NCBI RefSeq assembly: GCF_039566955.1
Contig: NZ_CP154796.1
Coordinates: forward strand, 6,944,001-7,008,000
DNA length: 64,000 bases
Direction of reading: 5' to 3'
DNA from: Micromonospora sp. DSM 45708
GTDB lineage: Bacteria > Actinomycetota > Actinomycetes > Mycobacteriales > Micromonosporaceae
Shown here: positions 1-7,474 of the stretch, in pieces
Position numbering within the stretch: the stretch's first letter is position 1
How the letters are laid out: each line of letters begins with the position of its first letter
Notes under the pieces: generated by a model
The model's input: the letters and a program-made list of their open reading frames with translations, nothing else
Database searches by the model: none
What the model was told of the DNA's origin: nothing
Made by a program: the position numbers and the translations under genes

Positions 1-2
1 GG

Positions 3-431
3 TCCGTGCTGGCGGTCGGCACCGTGCTGCTCGGCGGCACCAGCGCGTACGGCCGGCGCGGCGGCATCTTCGGCGCCCTGCTGGCGGTCTGCCTGGTGGT
101 GGTGTTCCAGGTCTGGGCCGACGCGCACGACTGGACGATCAGCCGGTGGGCGGTGGGCGGCGCCGTCCTCGGTGCCGGGCTGGTGGTCACCCGACTGGTG
201 GAGACGTTCGGCCGGCCCCGCCCGGCCGGGCCCGCCGCGGGCGCGCCCGCACCGCTCCGGTCGCCCGGCGACGGCACGATCAGCGGCGGTTGGGTGATGC
301 CGCCGAGGCCCGAGCCGACCGACACCTGGCCGTCGGTGCTGCCGGTACGGGACACCGACACCCCGGTCGACGCCTGGGAGGCGCCGCGCTGGGAGAGCGA
401 GCCACGACGGTGGGACACCGACGGCCGCTGA
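3..431 (+). CDS. Sugar (ribose-type) ABC transporter permease, C-terminal part
   Basis: The reading frame is already open at the window edge, so the gene begins upstream; only the last ~142 codons are visible. The start of the visible part, with the stretch LLGGTSAYGRRGGIFGALLA followed by hydrophobic segments, resembles the last membrane-spanning part of RbsC/MglC-type permeases (BPD_transp_2 family), which have a conserved Gly-Gly-Thr-Ser and Gly-Arg-Gly-Gly pattern near the C-terminus. These permeases form the membrane channel of pentose or galactoside importers. The ~65 residue tail after the last helix is polar, rich in Pro, Arg and Trp, and probably cytosolic and disordered; such a tail is longer than usual. 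The substrate cannot be told from this fragment. Confidence 0.72.
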   Translation, partial: SVLAVGTVLLGGTSAYGRRGGIFGALLAVCLVVVFQVWADAHDWTISRWAVGGAVLGAGLVVTRLVETFGRPRPAGPAAGAPAPLRSPGDGTISGGWVMPPRPEPTDTWPSVLPVRDTDTPVDAWEAPRWESEPRRWDTDGR

Positions 432-493
432 CGCCCGCCGCCGGCGTCGCGTCCGGCGGGCCGGAGCTGATCTCGCCGGTTAGGCTCGGCGGC

Positions 494-796
494 ATGACGG
501 AGACTCCTGCCCCCGGCGGCCGTACCTTCGACGAGCTCGACAGGCTCTCCACCGAGGAGCTGCGCGAGCAGGCGTTCCACCTGGCCCGGGAGCGTCGCGA
601 CGTGGGGTTCTTCTGGTCGGTGCTGCGGCACCTGCCGAACGCCGACGAGGCCGCCGCCCTGGACGGTGCGCCCAACTCGGTCGGGCCGACCATCGACGAG
701 GCCAACGCGTTGTGGCGCGAGCTGACCGGCCACGGCTACGAGGAGTCCGCGCCGCTGCTGCGTGCCGCCTTCATCGACTACCTGATGAAGCACTGA
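494..796 (+). CDS. Conserved hypothetical protein, 100 aa
   Basis: A short acidic, soluble protein starting at the ATG at 494 and ending YLMKH. It has no signal peptide or membrane segment. Residues 10-35 (FDELDRLSTEELREQAFHLA) look like an amphipathic helix and the rest is rich in Ala, Glu and Leu, suggesting an all-helical fold. Codon use is typical of neighbouring genes (strong G/C at third positions), which separates it from overlapping open frames on both strands. I do not recognise the family. It lies 62 bp after the permease fragment on the same strand and may be cotranscribed with it. Confidence 0.6.
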   Translation: MTETPAPGGRTFDELDRLSTEELREQAFHLARERRDVGFFWSVLRHLPNADEAAALDGAPNSVGPTIDEANALWRELTGHGYEESAPLLRAAFIDYLMKH

Positions 797-878
797 CCCG
801 GTGGCCGCGCGCCGGCCGGCGGCGGTCAGGCGGCCGGGCAGGTTTGCCCGCCGCGGCGGCCCGGGAACTGACCGTCCC

Positions 879-1370
879 ATGGCCCTCACCAACCGCCCCC
901 GCACCGTCCCCCGGTACGGCACGGCCGCCGGCACCGGCACGCTCGCCGCGTTCCTGCTCGTCGCGGTCGGCGGCAGCCCGATGTACGTCGGCTGGGCGCA
1001 GGAGCACACCGACCCGACCGGTGCGGGCGGCTGGTTCCTGCGGCTGCTGGCCTGGCCGGCCTGGCAGTGGCACGCGGACGAGGGGGTGCTCGCCACCAAC
1101 CTGCGGGCGATCCTGTTGATCGTGCTGGCCGCGGCGCTGCTCTACCTGCTGCCCGGTCCACAGGTCGACCGGGTGGCGGCCTCGGGCAGCCAGTTCCTCT
1201 CCGGCTGGGGCGCGTACGCCCTGGCGGCCGGGCTCAGCGCGCTGCTCGCCACGCTGCTCGGGCCGCACGGCACGCTCTACGCCGCGTTCCAGGCCGCGAG
1301 CACCGGCGCCGCGTACGGCCTGTTCGCCGGCTGGATCGTCGGCCTGGCCAGCCTGGGCGGCCGGGCCTGA
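879..1370 (+). CDS. Hypothetical membrane protein, 163 aa
   Basis: ATG at 879 is preferred over an upstream in-frame codon at 801, because the upstream residues are Arg-rich and unlike a protein N-terminus. The product has an N-terminal hydrophobic segment (about residues 17-35), a second one around residues 75-90 (LLIVLAAALLYLLP), and two more in the C-terminal half, so it is probably a four-helix inner membrane protein. No catalytic motif is visible and the family is unknown to me. The last codons and stop lie inside the first, shorter copy of the 57-bp tandem repeat that follows. Confidence 0.6.
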   Translation: MALTNRPRTVPRYGTAAGTGTLAAFLLVAVGGSPMYVGWAQEHTDPTGAGGWFLRLLAWPAWQWHADEGVLATNLRAILLIVLAAALLYLLPGPQVDRVAASGSQFLSGWGAYALAAGLSALLATLLGPHGTLYAAFQAASTGAAYGLFAGWIVGLASLGGRA

Positions 1371-1551
1371 CCTCGCGCGGGATCGTCGGCCTGGCCAGGT
1401 CGAGCCGGTCGGGGCGGCCGGGCCTGACCTCGCGCGGGATCGTCGGCCTGGCCAGGTCGAGCCGGTCGGGGCGGCCGGGCCTGACCTCGCGCGGGATCGT
1501 CGGCCTGGCCAGGTCGAGCCGGTCGGGGCGGCCGGGCCTGACCTCGCGCGG
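1334..1551. repeat. 57-bp tandem repeat array derived from the 3' end of the preceding gene
   Basis: Three identical 57-bp units start with GATCGTCGGCCTGGCC at 1381, 1438 and 1495. A shortened 47-bp version (1334-1380) forms the last codons and stop of the membrane-protein gene at 879-1370. The units carry no spacers and hold no gene; their period is a multiple of three, but the coding frame is closed by the TGA present in each copy. The array ends 18 bp before the stop codon of the oppositely oriented ATPase gene. Slippage or unequal crossing-over after amplification of the gene end is the simplest origin. Confidence 0.9.
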
Positions 1552-1569
1552 ATGGTCGGCCGGACCGGG

Positions 1570-2562
1570 TCAGTCGACCGCGCCCAGGGTCAGCACCCGG
1601 GTCCGGGCGAGGAGCCCCAGGGGGCGGCCGTCCTCGGTGACCACCGCCCGGTCGGCGCCGGCGGTGAGCAGCGTGCCCAGCGCGTCGTAGGCCGAGCTGC
1701 CCAGCGGCACCGTGGGCAGGCCGTCGGCGTCGCCGGCCGGGAGCGGGTCGAGTACCGCGCGGGTCACCGGGGTGACCGCGAGCTGCCGGATGCCCCGGTC
1801 GGCGCCGACGAACTCGCGGACGAACGCCGAGGCGGGCGAGCCGAGCAGCGCGGCGGGCCGGTCGTACTGCTCCAGGACGCCGCCCTCGGACAGCACCGCG
1901 ATCCGGTCGCCCAGCCGGACCGCCTCGTCGAGGTCGTGGGTGACCAGCACGATGGTCTTGCGGACCTCGGCCTGCAACCGGAGGAACTCCTCCTGCAACC
2001 GGGTCCGGACGATCGGGTCGACGGCCGAGAACGGCTCGTCCATCAGCAGTACCACCGGGTCGGCGGCGAGCGCCCGCGCGACCCCCACCCGTTGCCGCTG
2101 GCCGCCGGAGAGCTCGTGCGGGTAGCGCTTGCCGAACTGCGCCGGGTCGAGCCCGACCAGCTCCAGCAGCTCACCGACCCGGGCCCGGGTCCGTTCCCGG
2201 GACCAGCCCAGCAGCCCCGGCACGGTCGCCACGTTGGTGGCCACGGTCTGGTGCGGGAAGAGACCGACGTTCTGGATCACGTAGCCGATGCGACGGCGCA
2301 GCGTCACCGGGTCGACCCGGGTGACGTCGTCGTCGCCGAGTAGGATCCGCCCGTCGGTCGGCTCGATCAACCGGTTGATCATCCGCAGCACGGTGGACTT
2401 GCCGCAGCCGGACGGGCCGATCAGCACCACCAGCTCGCCTGCCTGGACCTCCAGGCTCAGCTCGCGGACCGCCTCGGTGCCGTCCGGATAGCGCTTGCGG
2501 ATGCGCTCCAGCGTGATCGAGGCGGCGCCGTGACCGGCGGGGGCCCCCGGGGTAACGTCCAC
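1570..2562 (-). CDS. Glycine betaine/osmoprotectant ABC transporter ATP-binding protein
   Basis: A 330-residue ATPase of the OpuCA/ProV family that energises uptake of compatible solutes. Walker A (GPSGCGKST, about residues 49-57), Q-loop (GYVIQNVGLFPHQT), signature LSGGQRQRVGVARAL and Walker B (VVLLMDEPFSAVDPI) are in the usual order. The segment after residue 240 is a short regulatory extension typical of OpuCA, but only one CBS-like half is apparent. The start is GTG at 2562, preceded on this strand by GGAGG 7 nt upstream. The gene is divergent from the permease at 2565, with only 2 bp between the start codons. Family assignment is secure; the exact solute is inferred. Confidence 0.93.
   Translation of the reverse strand: MDVTPGAPAGHGAASITLERIRKRYPDGTEAVRELSLEVQAGELVVLIGPSGCGKSTVLRMINRLIEPTDGRILLGDDDVTRVDPVTLRRRIGYVIQNVGLFPHQTVATNVATVPGLLGWSRERTRARVGELLELVGLDPAQFGKRYPHELSGGQRQRVGVARALAADPVVLLMDEPFSAVDPIVRTRLQEEFLRLQAEVRKTIVLVTHDLDEAVRLGDRIAVLSEGGVLEQYDRPAALLGSPASAFVREFVGADRGIRQLAVTPVTRAVLDPLPAGDADGLPTVPLGSSAYDALGTLLTAGADRAVVTEDGRPLGLLARTRVLTLGAVD
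2553..2558 (+). promoter_or_regulatory. Possible -10 box for a leaderless permease transcript
   Basis: TAACGT fits TANNNT and lies 6 nt before the GTG at 2565, the spacing expected if transcription starts at the start codon. No Shine-Dalgarno sequence precedes that GTG. The box is inside the 5' end of the divergent ATPase gene. Prediction only. Confidence 0.3.
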
Positions 2563-2564
2563 GT

Positions 2565-3251
2565 GTGTTCCTCCACCTGAGCTACCGGGCCGCCCCGGGT
2601 AATCCGTGGTTCTCCTGGCGGTACGTGCGGGACAACTCTGACAGCATCCTCGCCGCGTTGCGCGAGCACACCTGGCTGACCGGCCGGGCCGTGGTGATCG
2701 CCGCGCTGGTGGCGCTGCCGCTCGCGGTGGCAGCGTACTGGTTCCGGTCGTTGGCCGCGTCCATCCTGGCGCTGACCGGGGTGCTCTACACGATCCCGTC
2801 GCTGGCGCTGTTCGCGTTCCTCGCCCCCTACCTCGGCATCGGCGCGGTGACGGTGCTCACCGTGGTGGCGCTGTACGCGCTGCTGGTGATCGTGCGCAAC
2901 ACGCTGGCCGGCCTGAACCAGGTGCCGCCCGAGGTGCGGGAGGCCGCCGAGGGCATGGGATACGGCCGCTGGGGCCGGCTGTTCCGGATCGAGCTGCCGC
3001 TGGCGCTGCCCGGCATCCTCACCGGCCTGCGCCTGGCCACCGTCTCCACGGTCGCGCTGGTCACGGTCGGGGTGGTGGTGGGCCGGGGCGGGCTCGGCCA
3101 GCTCATCTTCGCCGGCTTCCAGAACAACTTCTACAAGGCGCAGATCATGACCGGCACGGTGCTCTGCGTGCTGCTGGCGCTGGCGCTCGACCTGGTGCTG
3201 GCCGGCGTGGGCCGGCTGCTCACCCCCTGGCTGCGCGGGAGAAACTCGTGA
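2565..3251 (+). CDS. Osmoprotectant ABC transporter permease (first of two)
   Basis: A 228-residue OpuCB/ProW-type membrane subunit with about five to six transmembrane helices. The cytosolic EAA loop is visible as EVREAAEGMGYGRWGRLFRI near residues 124-143, followed by LPLALPGI. The N-terminal NPWFSWRYVRDN stretch is conserved in my memory of homologues, so GTG 2565 or something very close to it is likely the true start even though it almost touches the divergent ATPase. It ends at a GTGA (3248-3251), after which a 59-bp repeat separates it from the second permease; without the repeat the two genes would overlap by 4 nt. Confidence 0.9.
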   Translation: MFLHLSYRAAPGNPWFSWRYVRDNSDSILAALREHTWLTGRAVVIAALVALPLAVAAYWFRSLAASILALTGVLYTIPSLALFAFLAPYLGIGAVTVLTVVALYALLVIVRNTLAGLNQVPPEVREAAEGMGYGRWGRLFRIELPLALPGILTGLRLATVSTVALVTVGVVVGRGGLGQLIFAGFQNNFYKAQIMTGTVLCVLLALALDLVLAGVGRLLTPWLRGRNS

Positions 3252-3306
3252 GCGCGAGGAGTACGGCGCCGCGGAGCACCGCGGTCGCGAACGGAAGGTC
3301 AGTTCG
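3248..3306. repeat. 59-bp junction repeat (copy 1) between two permease genes
   Basis: Begins GTGAGCGCGAGGAG at the stop of the first permease and ends immediately before the GTGA that starts the second. It shares its opening and a GGTCGCGAAC core with the copies at 12167-12290 and, inverted, 50476-50594, but its middle is diverged. Its last third (GGAAGGTCAGTTCG) contains the ribosome binding site of the next gene. Confidence 0.8.
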
Positions 3307-4029
3307 GTGAACCCGGTGCAGGCGGCCGTGACCTGGCTGAACGACCCGCTGAACTGGACCAATCCGGGCGGCGTGCTGGACCGGCTGGGCGAGCACCTGA
3401 GCATGTCCGCCCTGGCGGTGCTGCTCGGCTGCCTGGTGGCCTGGCCGATCGGCCTCTGGCTCGGGCACAGCGGCCGGGGTGGCGGCCTGGTGCTGCTGGT
3501 CTCCAACGTCACGCTGGCGATCCCCACCCTGGCCCTGCTGACCATCCTGCCGCTGACCTTCCTCGGGTTCGGCCGCGCGTCCGTGGTGGTGGCGCTCGCC
3601 GTGTTCGCGGTGCCGCCGCTGCTGGCGAACGCGTACACCGGGGTGCGGCAGGCCGACGCGGAGGCCCGGGACGCCGCGCGCGGCATGGGGCTCTCCGGCG
3701 GGCAGGTGCTGCGCCGGGTGGAGCTGCCGCTCGCGGTGCCCTATCTGGCGGCCGGGTTCCGGACCGCGGCCGTGCAGGTGGTGGCCACCGCCGCCCTGGC
3801 GTCCTTCGTCAACGGCGGCGGGCTGGGCCAGATCATCCGCGCCGGCTTCGGCCTCGACATCGCCGCCGGTGGCGGCCAGATCATCGCCGGCGGCGTCCTG
3901 GTGGCCGGCCTGGCGCTGCTGGTCGAGGGCGTGCTCGCGGTGCTGGAGCGGCTGGTCACGCCGCGTCCGCTGCGTCGGGTCCAACGGCGGGCGAACCGCC
4001 GCGCGGCGGCGGCCACGGCCGGCGGCTGA
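3307..4029 (+). CDS. Osmoprotectant ABC transporter permease (second of two)
   Basis: A 240-residue paralogue of the preceding permease (OpuCD type), with about six hydrophobic helices and an EAA loop around residues 116-140 (DAEARDAARGMGLSGGQVLR) then VELPLAVPYLA. The two permeases would form the heterodimeric membrane channel served by the divergent ATPase. The start is GTG at 3307, part of a GTGA that duplicates the stop/start junction on the far side of the repeat; the GGAAGG upstream is a suitable ribosome binding site. The C-terminal tail is short and very basic (RRVQRRANRRAAA), probably cytosolic. Confidence 0.9.
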   Translation: MNPVQAAVTWLNDPLNWTNPGGVLDRLGEHLSMSALAVLLGCLVAWPIGLWLGHSGRGGGLVLLVSNVTLAIPTLALLTILPLTFLGFGRASVVVALAVFAVPPLLANAYTGVRQADAEARDAARGMGLSGGQVLRRVELPLAVPYLAAGFRTAAVQVVATAALASFVNGGGLGQIIRAGFGLDIAAGGGQIIAGGVLVAGLALLVEGVLAVLERLVTPRPLRRVQRRANRRAAAATAGG

Positions 4030-4230
4030 CGCCCGGCGTCCGGGCGGGCACCGAGACGGCGGTCACTGTCGCTCGGCCCCCGGGTGACGATCCGATGACG
4101 AAAACCGCTCCGAATTTGTCGTCCCGGTCGGTGAGGATGTTGGGTGAAGTCACGGGCGGCGTACGGATCGCCCGTCGGACACGCGGCCGGCCCGAGAGGG
4201 CCGCGCCGGGACACGGAAGGCGGGCATCTG

Positions 4231-5235
4231 ATGCGCGCACGTTCACGGCTGGCCGCGGGGGCCTTCGGCGCCCTCGTCGCGGCGGGTCTTCTCACCGGCT
4301 GCGGCGACGCCGGCTCGTCCGGCACCGACGCGCCCCAGGCGGGCGCCTCGGGCGCCGGTTGCGCCCCGGTGGCGGGTGACCAACTCGTCGTCCTCACCGA
4401 CGACAAGAAGCTCCAGAACACCGACAACGTCCTTCCCGCGATCAACAAGAAGGCGGCCACCCCGCAGCTCGTGGCCGCGCTGGACAAGGTCTCCGCGAAG
4501 CTCGACACCACCAAGCTGATTCAGCTCAACCGGGCGGTCGACGTCGACCGGAAGACGCCTCAGGTGGCGGCCCAGGAGTTCGCCGGCGCCAACGGCGTGA
4601 CCGACGGGATCGAGAAGGGTCCGGGCGGCCAGGTGACGGTCGGCGCCGGCAACTTCAGCGAGAGCCAGACCGTCGCCGAGCTTTACAAGATCGGGCTCAC
4701 CGCGGCCGGCTACCAGGTCAAGGTGCAGACCATCGGCAACCGGGAGCTCTACGAGCCAGCCCTGGAGAAGGGCCAGATCCAGGTCGTCCCGGAGTACGCC
4801 GCCACCATGGCGGAGTTCCTCAACACCAAGGCCAACGGCAAGGACGCCCAGCCGATCTCCTCGCCCGAGCTGGAGAAGACGGTCGCGGCGCTCAAGACCG
4901 AGGGCGAGAAGTCCGGCCTGGTGTTCGGCCAGCCGTCCCAGGCGCAGGACCAGAACGCGTTCGCGGTCACCAAGGCCTTCGCCGACAAGTACGGCGTGTC
5001 CACGCTCTCCGACCTGGCCGCCAAGTGCTCCGGCCAGGCCACCGTGCTGGCCGGCCCGCCGGAGTGCCCGCAGCGGCCGAAGTGCCAGGCCGGGCTCGTC
5101 GAGGTCTACGACTTCAAGGCCGGCTCGTTCAGCTCGTTGGACGCGGGCGGCCCGCAGACCAAGAACGCGCTGAAGACCGGTTCCGCCAGCGTCGGTCTGG
5201 TCTTCTCCTCCGACGCGGCGCTCGCCACGAGCTGA
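4231..5235 (+). CDS. Glycine betaine-type substrate-binding lipoprotein, circularly permuted
   Basis: A 334-residue exported binding protein for the importer encoded just upstream. ATG 4231 follows GGAAGG by 11 nt and gives a lipoprotein signal with lipobox LTGC (Cys24), so it should be lipid-anchored outside the membrane. Domain order is unusual. In ordinary OpuBC/OpuCC proteins the block starting LVVLEDDKK and ending in an ENG/AQG tail is the C-terminus. Here that block (LVVLTDDKKLQNTDN to FAGANGV, residues ~52-122) comes first, and the segment that normally begins the mature protein (VTVGAGNFSESQTVAELY) starts at residue ~134. The protein ends VGLVFSSDAALATS, just where the moved block would normally continue. 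Four cysteines (residues 44, 271, 283 and 288, near KCSG and PECPQRPKC) may form disulfides. Confidence 0.9.
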   Translation: MRARSRLAAGAFGALVAAGLLTGCGDAGSSGTDAPQAGASGAGCAPVAGDQLVVLTDDKKLQNTDNVLPAINKKAATPQLVAALDKVSAKLDTTKLIQLNRAVDVDRKTPQVAAQEFAGANGVTDGIEKGPGGQVTVGAGNFSESQTVAELYKIGLTAAGYQVKVQTIGNRELYEPALEKGQIQVVPEYAATMAEFLNTKANGKDAQPISSPELEKTVAALKTEGEKSGLVFGQPSQAQDQNAFAVTKAFADKYGVSTLSDLAAKCSGQATVLAGPPECPQRPKCQAGLVEVYDFKAGSFSSLDAGGPQTKNALKTGSASVGLVFSSDAALATS

Positions 5236-5240
5236 CCGTT

Positions 5241-5273
5241 GCCGCCGGCCGGTCGCACCGACCGGCCGGCGGC
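5241..5273 (+). terminator. Intrinsic-type hairpin after the binding-protein gene
   Basis: Perfect 15-bp stem (GCCGCCGGCCGGTCG pairing with 5259-5273) and a 3-nt loop, 6 nt after the TGA. There is no U-tract, as is common in high-GC actinomycetes. Confidence 0.7.
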
Positions 5274-5364
5274 GCGTCGGGGCTGGTGGCCCGGCCGGCG
5301 GTGCGGGCATCCGACTGTGCCGACCCGTTCCGCTCCGGTGGAACTCTCGGTACTCTGCTCACCC

Positions 5365-7431
5365 ATGCCCGCCTCGGTCGCCCCCACCGACAAGCGCCCC
5401 CCGACGCTGCTGACGGTCCTGTTCTGGACCGGTGTGGGGTTGGCCCCCCTGGCGGCGCTGATCCTGCTGGTCGCCGACGGCAACGGCACGCTCCGGTTCG
5501 GTGCCGTGCTCGCGATCCTCGCCGTCGTGCTGATCGGTCTCTCCATCGCGCTGCGGGCCGACAACGGCGCCGACGGGACCGTGTCCGAGGGGTTGCGCGA
5601 GGAGTTGGAGCAGCTCCGGCGGGAGTTGCGGGCCGAGATCGTGGCCGCCGCCCAGCGCGGCAACCAGGCACTCGACCAGGCGCGACGGGCGGAGGACGCG
5701 GCCGGCGCGGTGCGCCAGCGGCTCGACGCGGCGGCTGCGGGCCTGGCCGCCCCTTCCGCCGAGGATCGCCCGGGCGGGCGGGCCCGGGTGCCGGTCGTCG
5801 GGGGGTACGACGCGGGGGTGCGTCCGGCCGGCCCCGACGAGGACGGGTCGAGCCGGCCGGCCGACGGTCGCTTCGGCACCGACCAGCAGGTCGATACGCC
5901 GTGGGCGGGCCGTCCGGACGCCACCGGCCGCCACGTCGACGACCGGGCCGAGCGGTCCGGATCCGACGCGTACGCCGTCGAGGGCCGGGCGCGACCCGAG
6001 CCGCATGGCGCCGATCGTGACCGCCCGGCCGGTGAGCACGCGGAGTTCCGCGGCTACCCGACCGCGGCGGCCCGGCCGCGCGCGGAGCGTACGGAGTTCG
6101 GCGGCCACGGCACGGAGCCGCCGCCGTCCGCCGGGCGGGACGCGGAACGGGCCGGCGGCGGCGTGTACGGCGCGGCACGGGTGCCCGAACCGGGGGCCCG
6201 ACCGGAATCGCGTCCGGTCGGGGTGGTCCACCACACCGAGACCGTGCACGTGACCACGCGCCACACCATCGTGGACGGCGGCGGGGACGCGGCCGGTTCC
6301 CGGTACGGGGGGTACGCCGGCCGTTGGTCCCCGTCGGCGGAGGAACGGCCGAGGGGTGCGGAGCCGGCCGGACCGCGCGGTGCCGGCCACCGCGAGCCGG
6401 CCGGGGACGAGCCGGCGCGCTCCGGTTGGCCCGCTGCCGGGGAGGACGCCTGGCCCGGAGCGCCCCGGTCCGACCCGGATCGGGCCTGGCCCGGTGCCCG
6501 GGTCGACGGCCCGGCGTGGCCGGGCGGGCGGGGCGACGGTGCGGGCGACGGCCCGGCGTGGCCGGGCGCGCGGGACGACGGTGCGGGCGACGGCCCGGCG
6601 TGGCCGGGCGGGCGGGACGACGGCTTCCGGTCGGGCCCGCCCGGCGACGGACGATCCCGGGGCGGCGAGGGGCGGGAGCACCCGTGGGCCGGCGTCGGCC
6701 GTGCCGCCGGCGGTGACCGGGGCTGGCCGGCGCGGCCGGCGGAGGACGGTTGGTCGACCGGCTCGCGGTCGGGCCGGCCGGCGGACGAGCAGCGCCCCTG
6801 GCCCGGGGCGGATGACGACCGGGCCGGGCGGCCGTCGGCCGCGGAGGCCGGTTGGCGGCCGACCGGGGCGCACGAGCGGGCGGCGCCGCCCGAACCGTAC
6901 GGCGGGGCGGCGGTCGGGGAGCCGGACGGCGGCCACTGGTCCGAGTTGCGCGCCGGCAACCGCTGGGCCGAGGTCCGCGACGACGGTCAGGGGCGCGAGG
7001 TCCGGGTCGGGGAGCGGCGGGCCGCGGTGCACGCCGACGGCGGCAGCACCGGGTACCGGGTCGAGGACCGGTGGGCCTCCGTCCGGGGCACGCCATCCGG
7101 CCACCACGGCACCGGCCCGGCGTACCCCGATTCCGGCGCGTCGCGGCGGGAGGCGGCGTACCCCGACGTCGGCGTGCCGCGGCACGACCGGGAGTCGCCG
7201 CCGGGCGGCGGCTGGTCGGGGGAGGGGCAGCCGGCGCTGCCGGCCGGCGGCGTGCCGATGCCGGACGCGTGGCGACCGCCGACCCAACGCAGCGGCCAGC
7301 CCGAGTGGCGGCAGCCCGGGCCGGAGTGGCGGCAGCCCGAACCGGAGTGGCAGCCCGAGCCGGAGTGGCGCCGTCCGGAGCCGGACGGCTACGGCCCGAC
7401 GCCCCGGGACACCGCCGACCGCTGGCGCTGA
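5365..7431 (+). CDS. Large membrane-anchored protein with coiled coil and long disordered tail
   Basis: A 688-residue protein from ATG 5365. Residues ~15-60 hold two hydrophobic helices with a short loop (LLTVLFWTGVGLAPLAALIL, then AVLAILAVVLIGLSIAL). Residues ~70-125 are a predicted coiled coil rich in Glu, Arg, Ala and Leu (EGLREELEQLRRELRAEIVA). The remaining ~560 residues are low-complexity, rich in Gly, Pro, Arg, Asp and Trp, with a threefold 14-residue repeat around GDGPAWPGGRDDG (6511-6636) and WRQPEPEW-like repeats near the end. No enzymatic domain is visible. Codon bias supports coding in this frame; the equally long open frames on the other strand are shadows of the GC bias. A scaffold or envelope-associated role is possible but speculative. 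Confidence 0.72.
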   Translation: MPASVAPTDKRPPTLLTVLFWTGVGLAPLAALILLVADGNGTLRFGAVLAILAVVLIGLSIALRADNGADGTVSEGLREELEQLRRELRAEIVAAAQRGNQALDQARRAEDAAGAVRQRLDAAAAGLAAPSAEDRPGGRARVPVVGGYDAGVRPAGPDEDGSSRPADGRFGTDQQVDTPWAGRPDATGRHVDDRAERSGSDAYAVEGRARPEPHGADRDRPAGEHAEFRGYPTAAARPRAERTEFGGHGTEPPPSAGRDAERAGGGVYGAARVPEPGARPESRPVGVVHHTETVHVTTRHTIVDGGGDAAGSRYGGYAGRWSPSAEERPRGAEPAGPRGAGHREPAGDEPARSGWPAAGEDAWPGAPRSDPDRAWPGARVDGPAWPGGRGDGAGDGPAWPGARDDGAGDGPAWPGGRDDGFRSGPPGDGRSRGGEGREHPWAGVGRAAGGDRGWPARPAEDGWSTGSRSGRPADEQRPWPGADDDRAGRPSAAEAGWRPTGAHERAAPPEPYGGAAVGEPDGGHWSELRAGNRWAEVRDDGQGREVRVGERRAAVHADGGSTGYRVEDRWASVRGTPSGHHGTGPAYPDSGASRREAAYPDVGVPRHDRESPPGGGWSGEGQPALPAGGVPMPDAWRPPTQRSGQPEWRQPGPEWRQPEPEWQPEPEWRRPEPDGYGPTPRDTADRWR
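6511..6636 (+). repeat. Three tandem 42-bp in-frame repeats
   Basis: Codes for three 14-residue units of the form DGPAWPG(G/A)R(G/D)DG inside the disordered tail of the 5365-7431 protein. Units differ at few positions, so the duplication looks recent. Confidence 0.75.
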
Positions 7432-7474
7432 CCGTGGCCCGACCGCCCGTGCGGCGGTGCCGCCGCGCCGGAGG

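Noticed and set aside
1381..1551. CRISPR-like array
   Set aside because: Units are directly abutting with no spacers, no palindromic repeat ends and no cas genes in the window.
1067..1690. Open frame with repeated GLTSRGIVGLARSSRSGRP peptide
   Set aside because: It arises from the 57-bp tandem array read in a frame different from the real gene; no start, ribosome binding site or neighbour supports translation.
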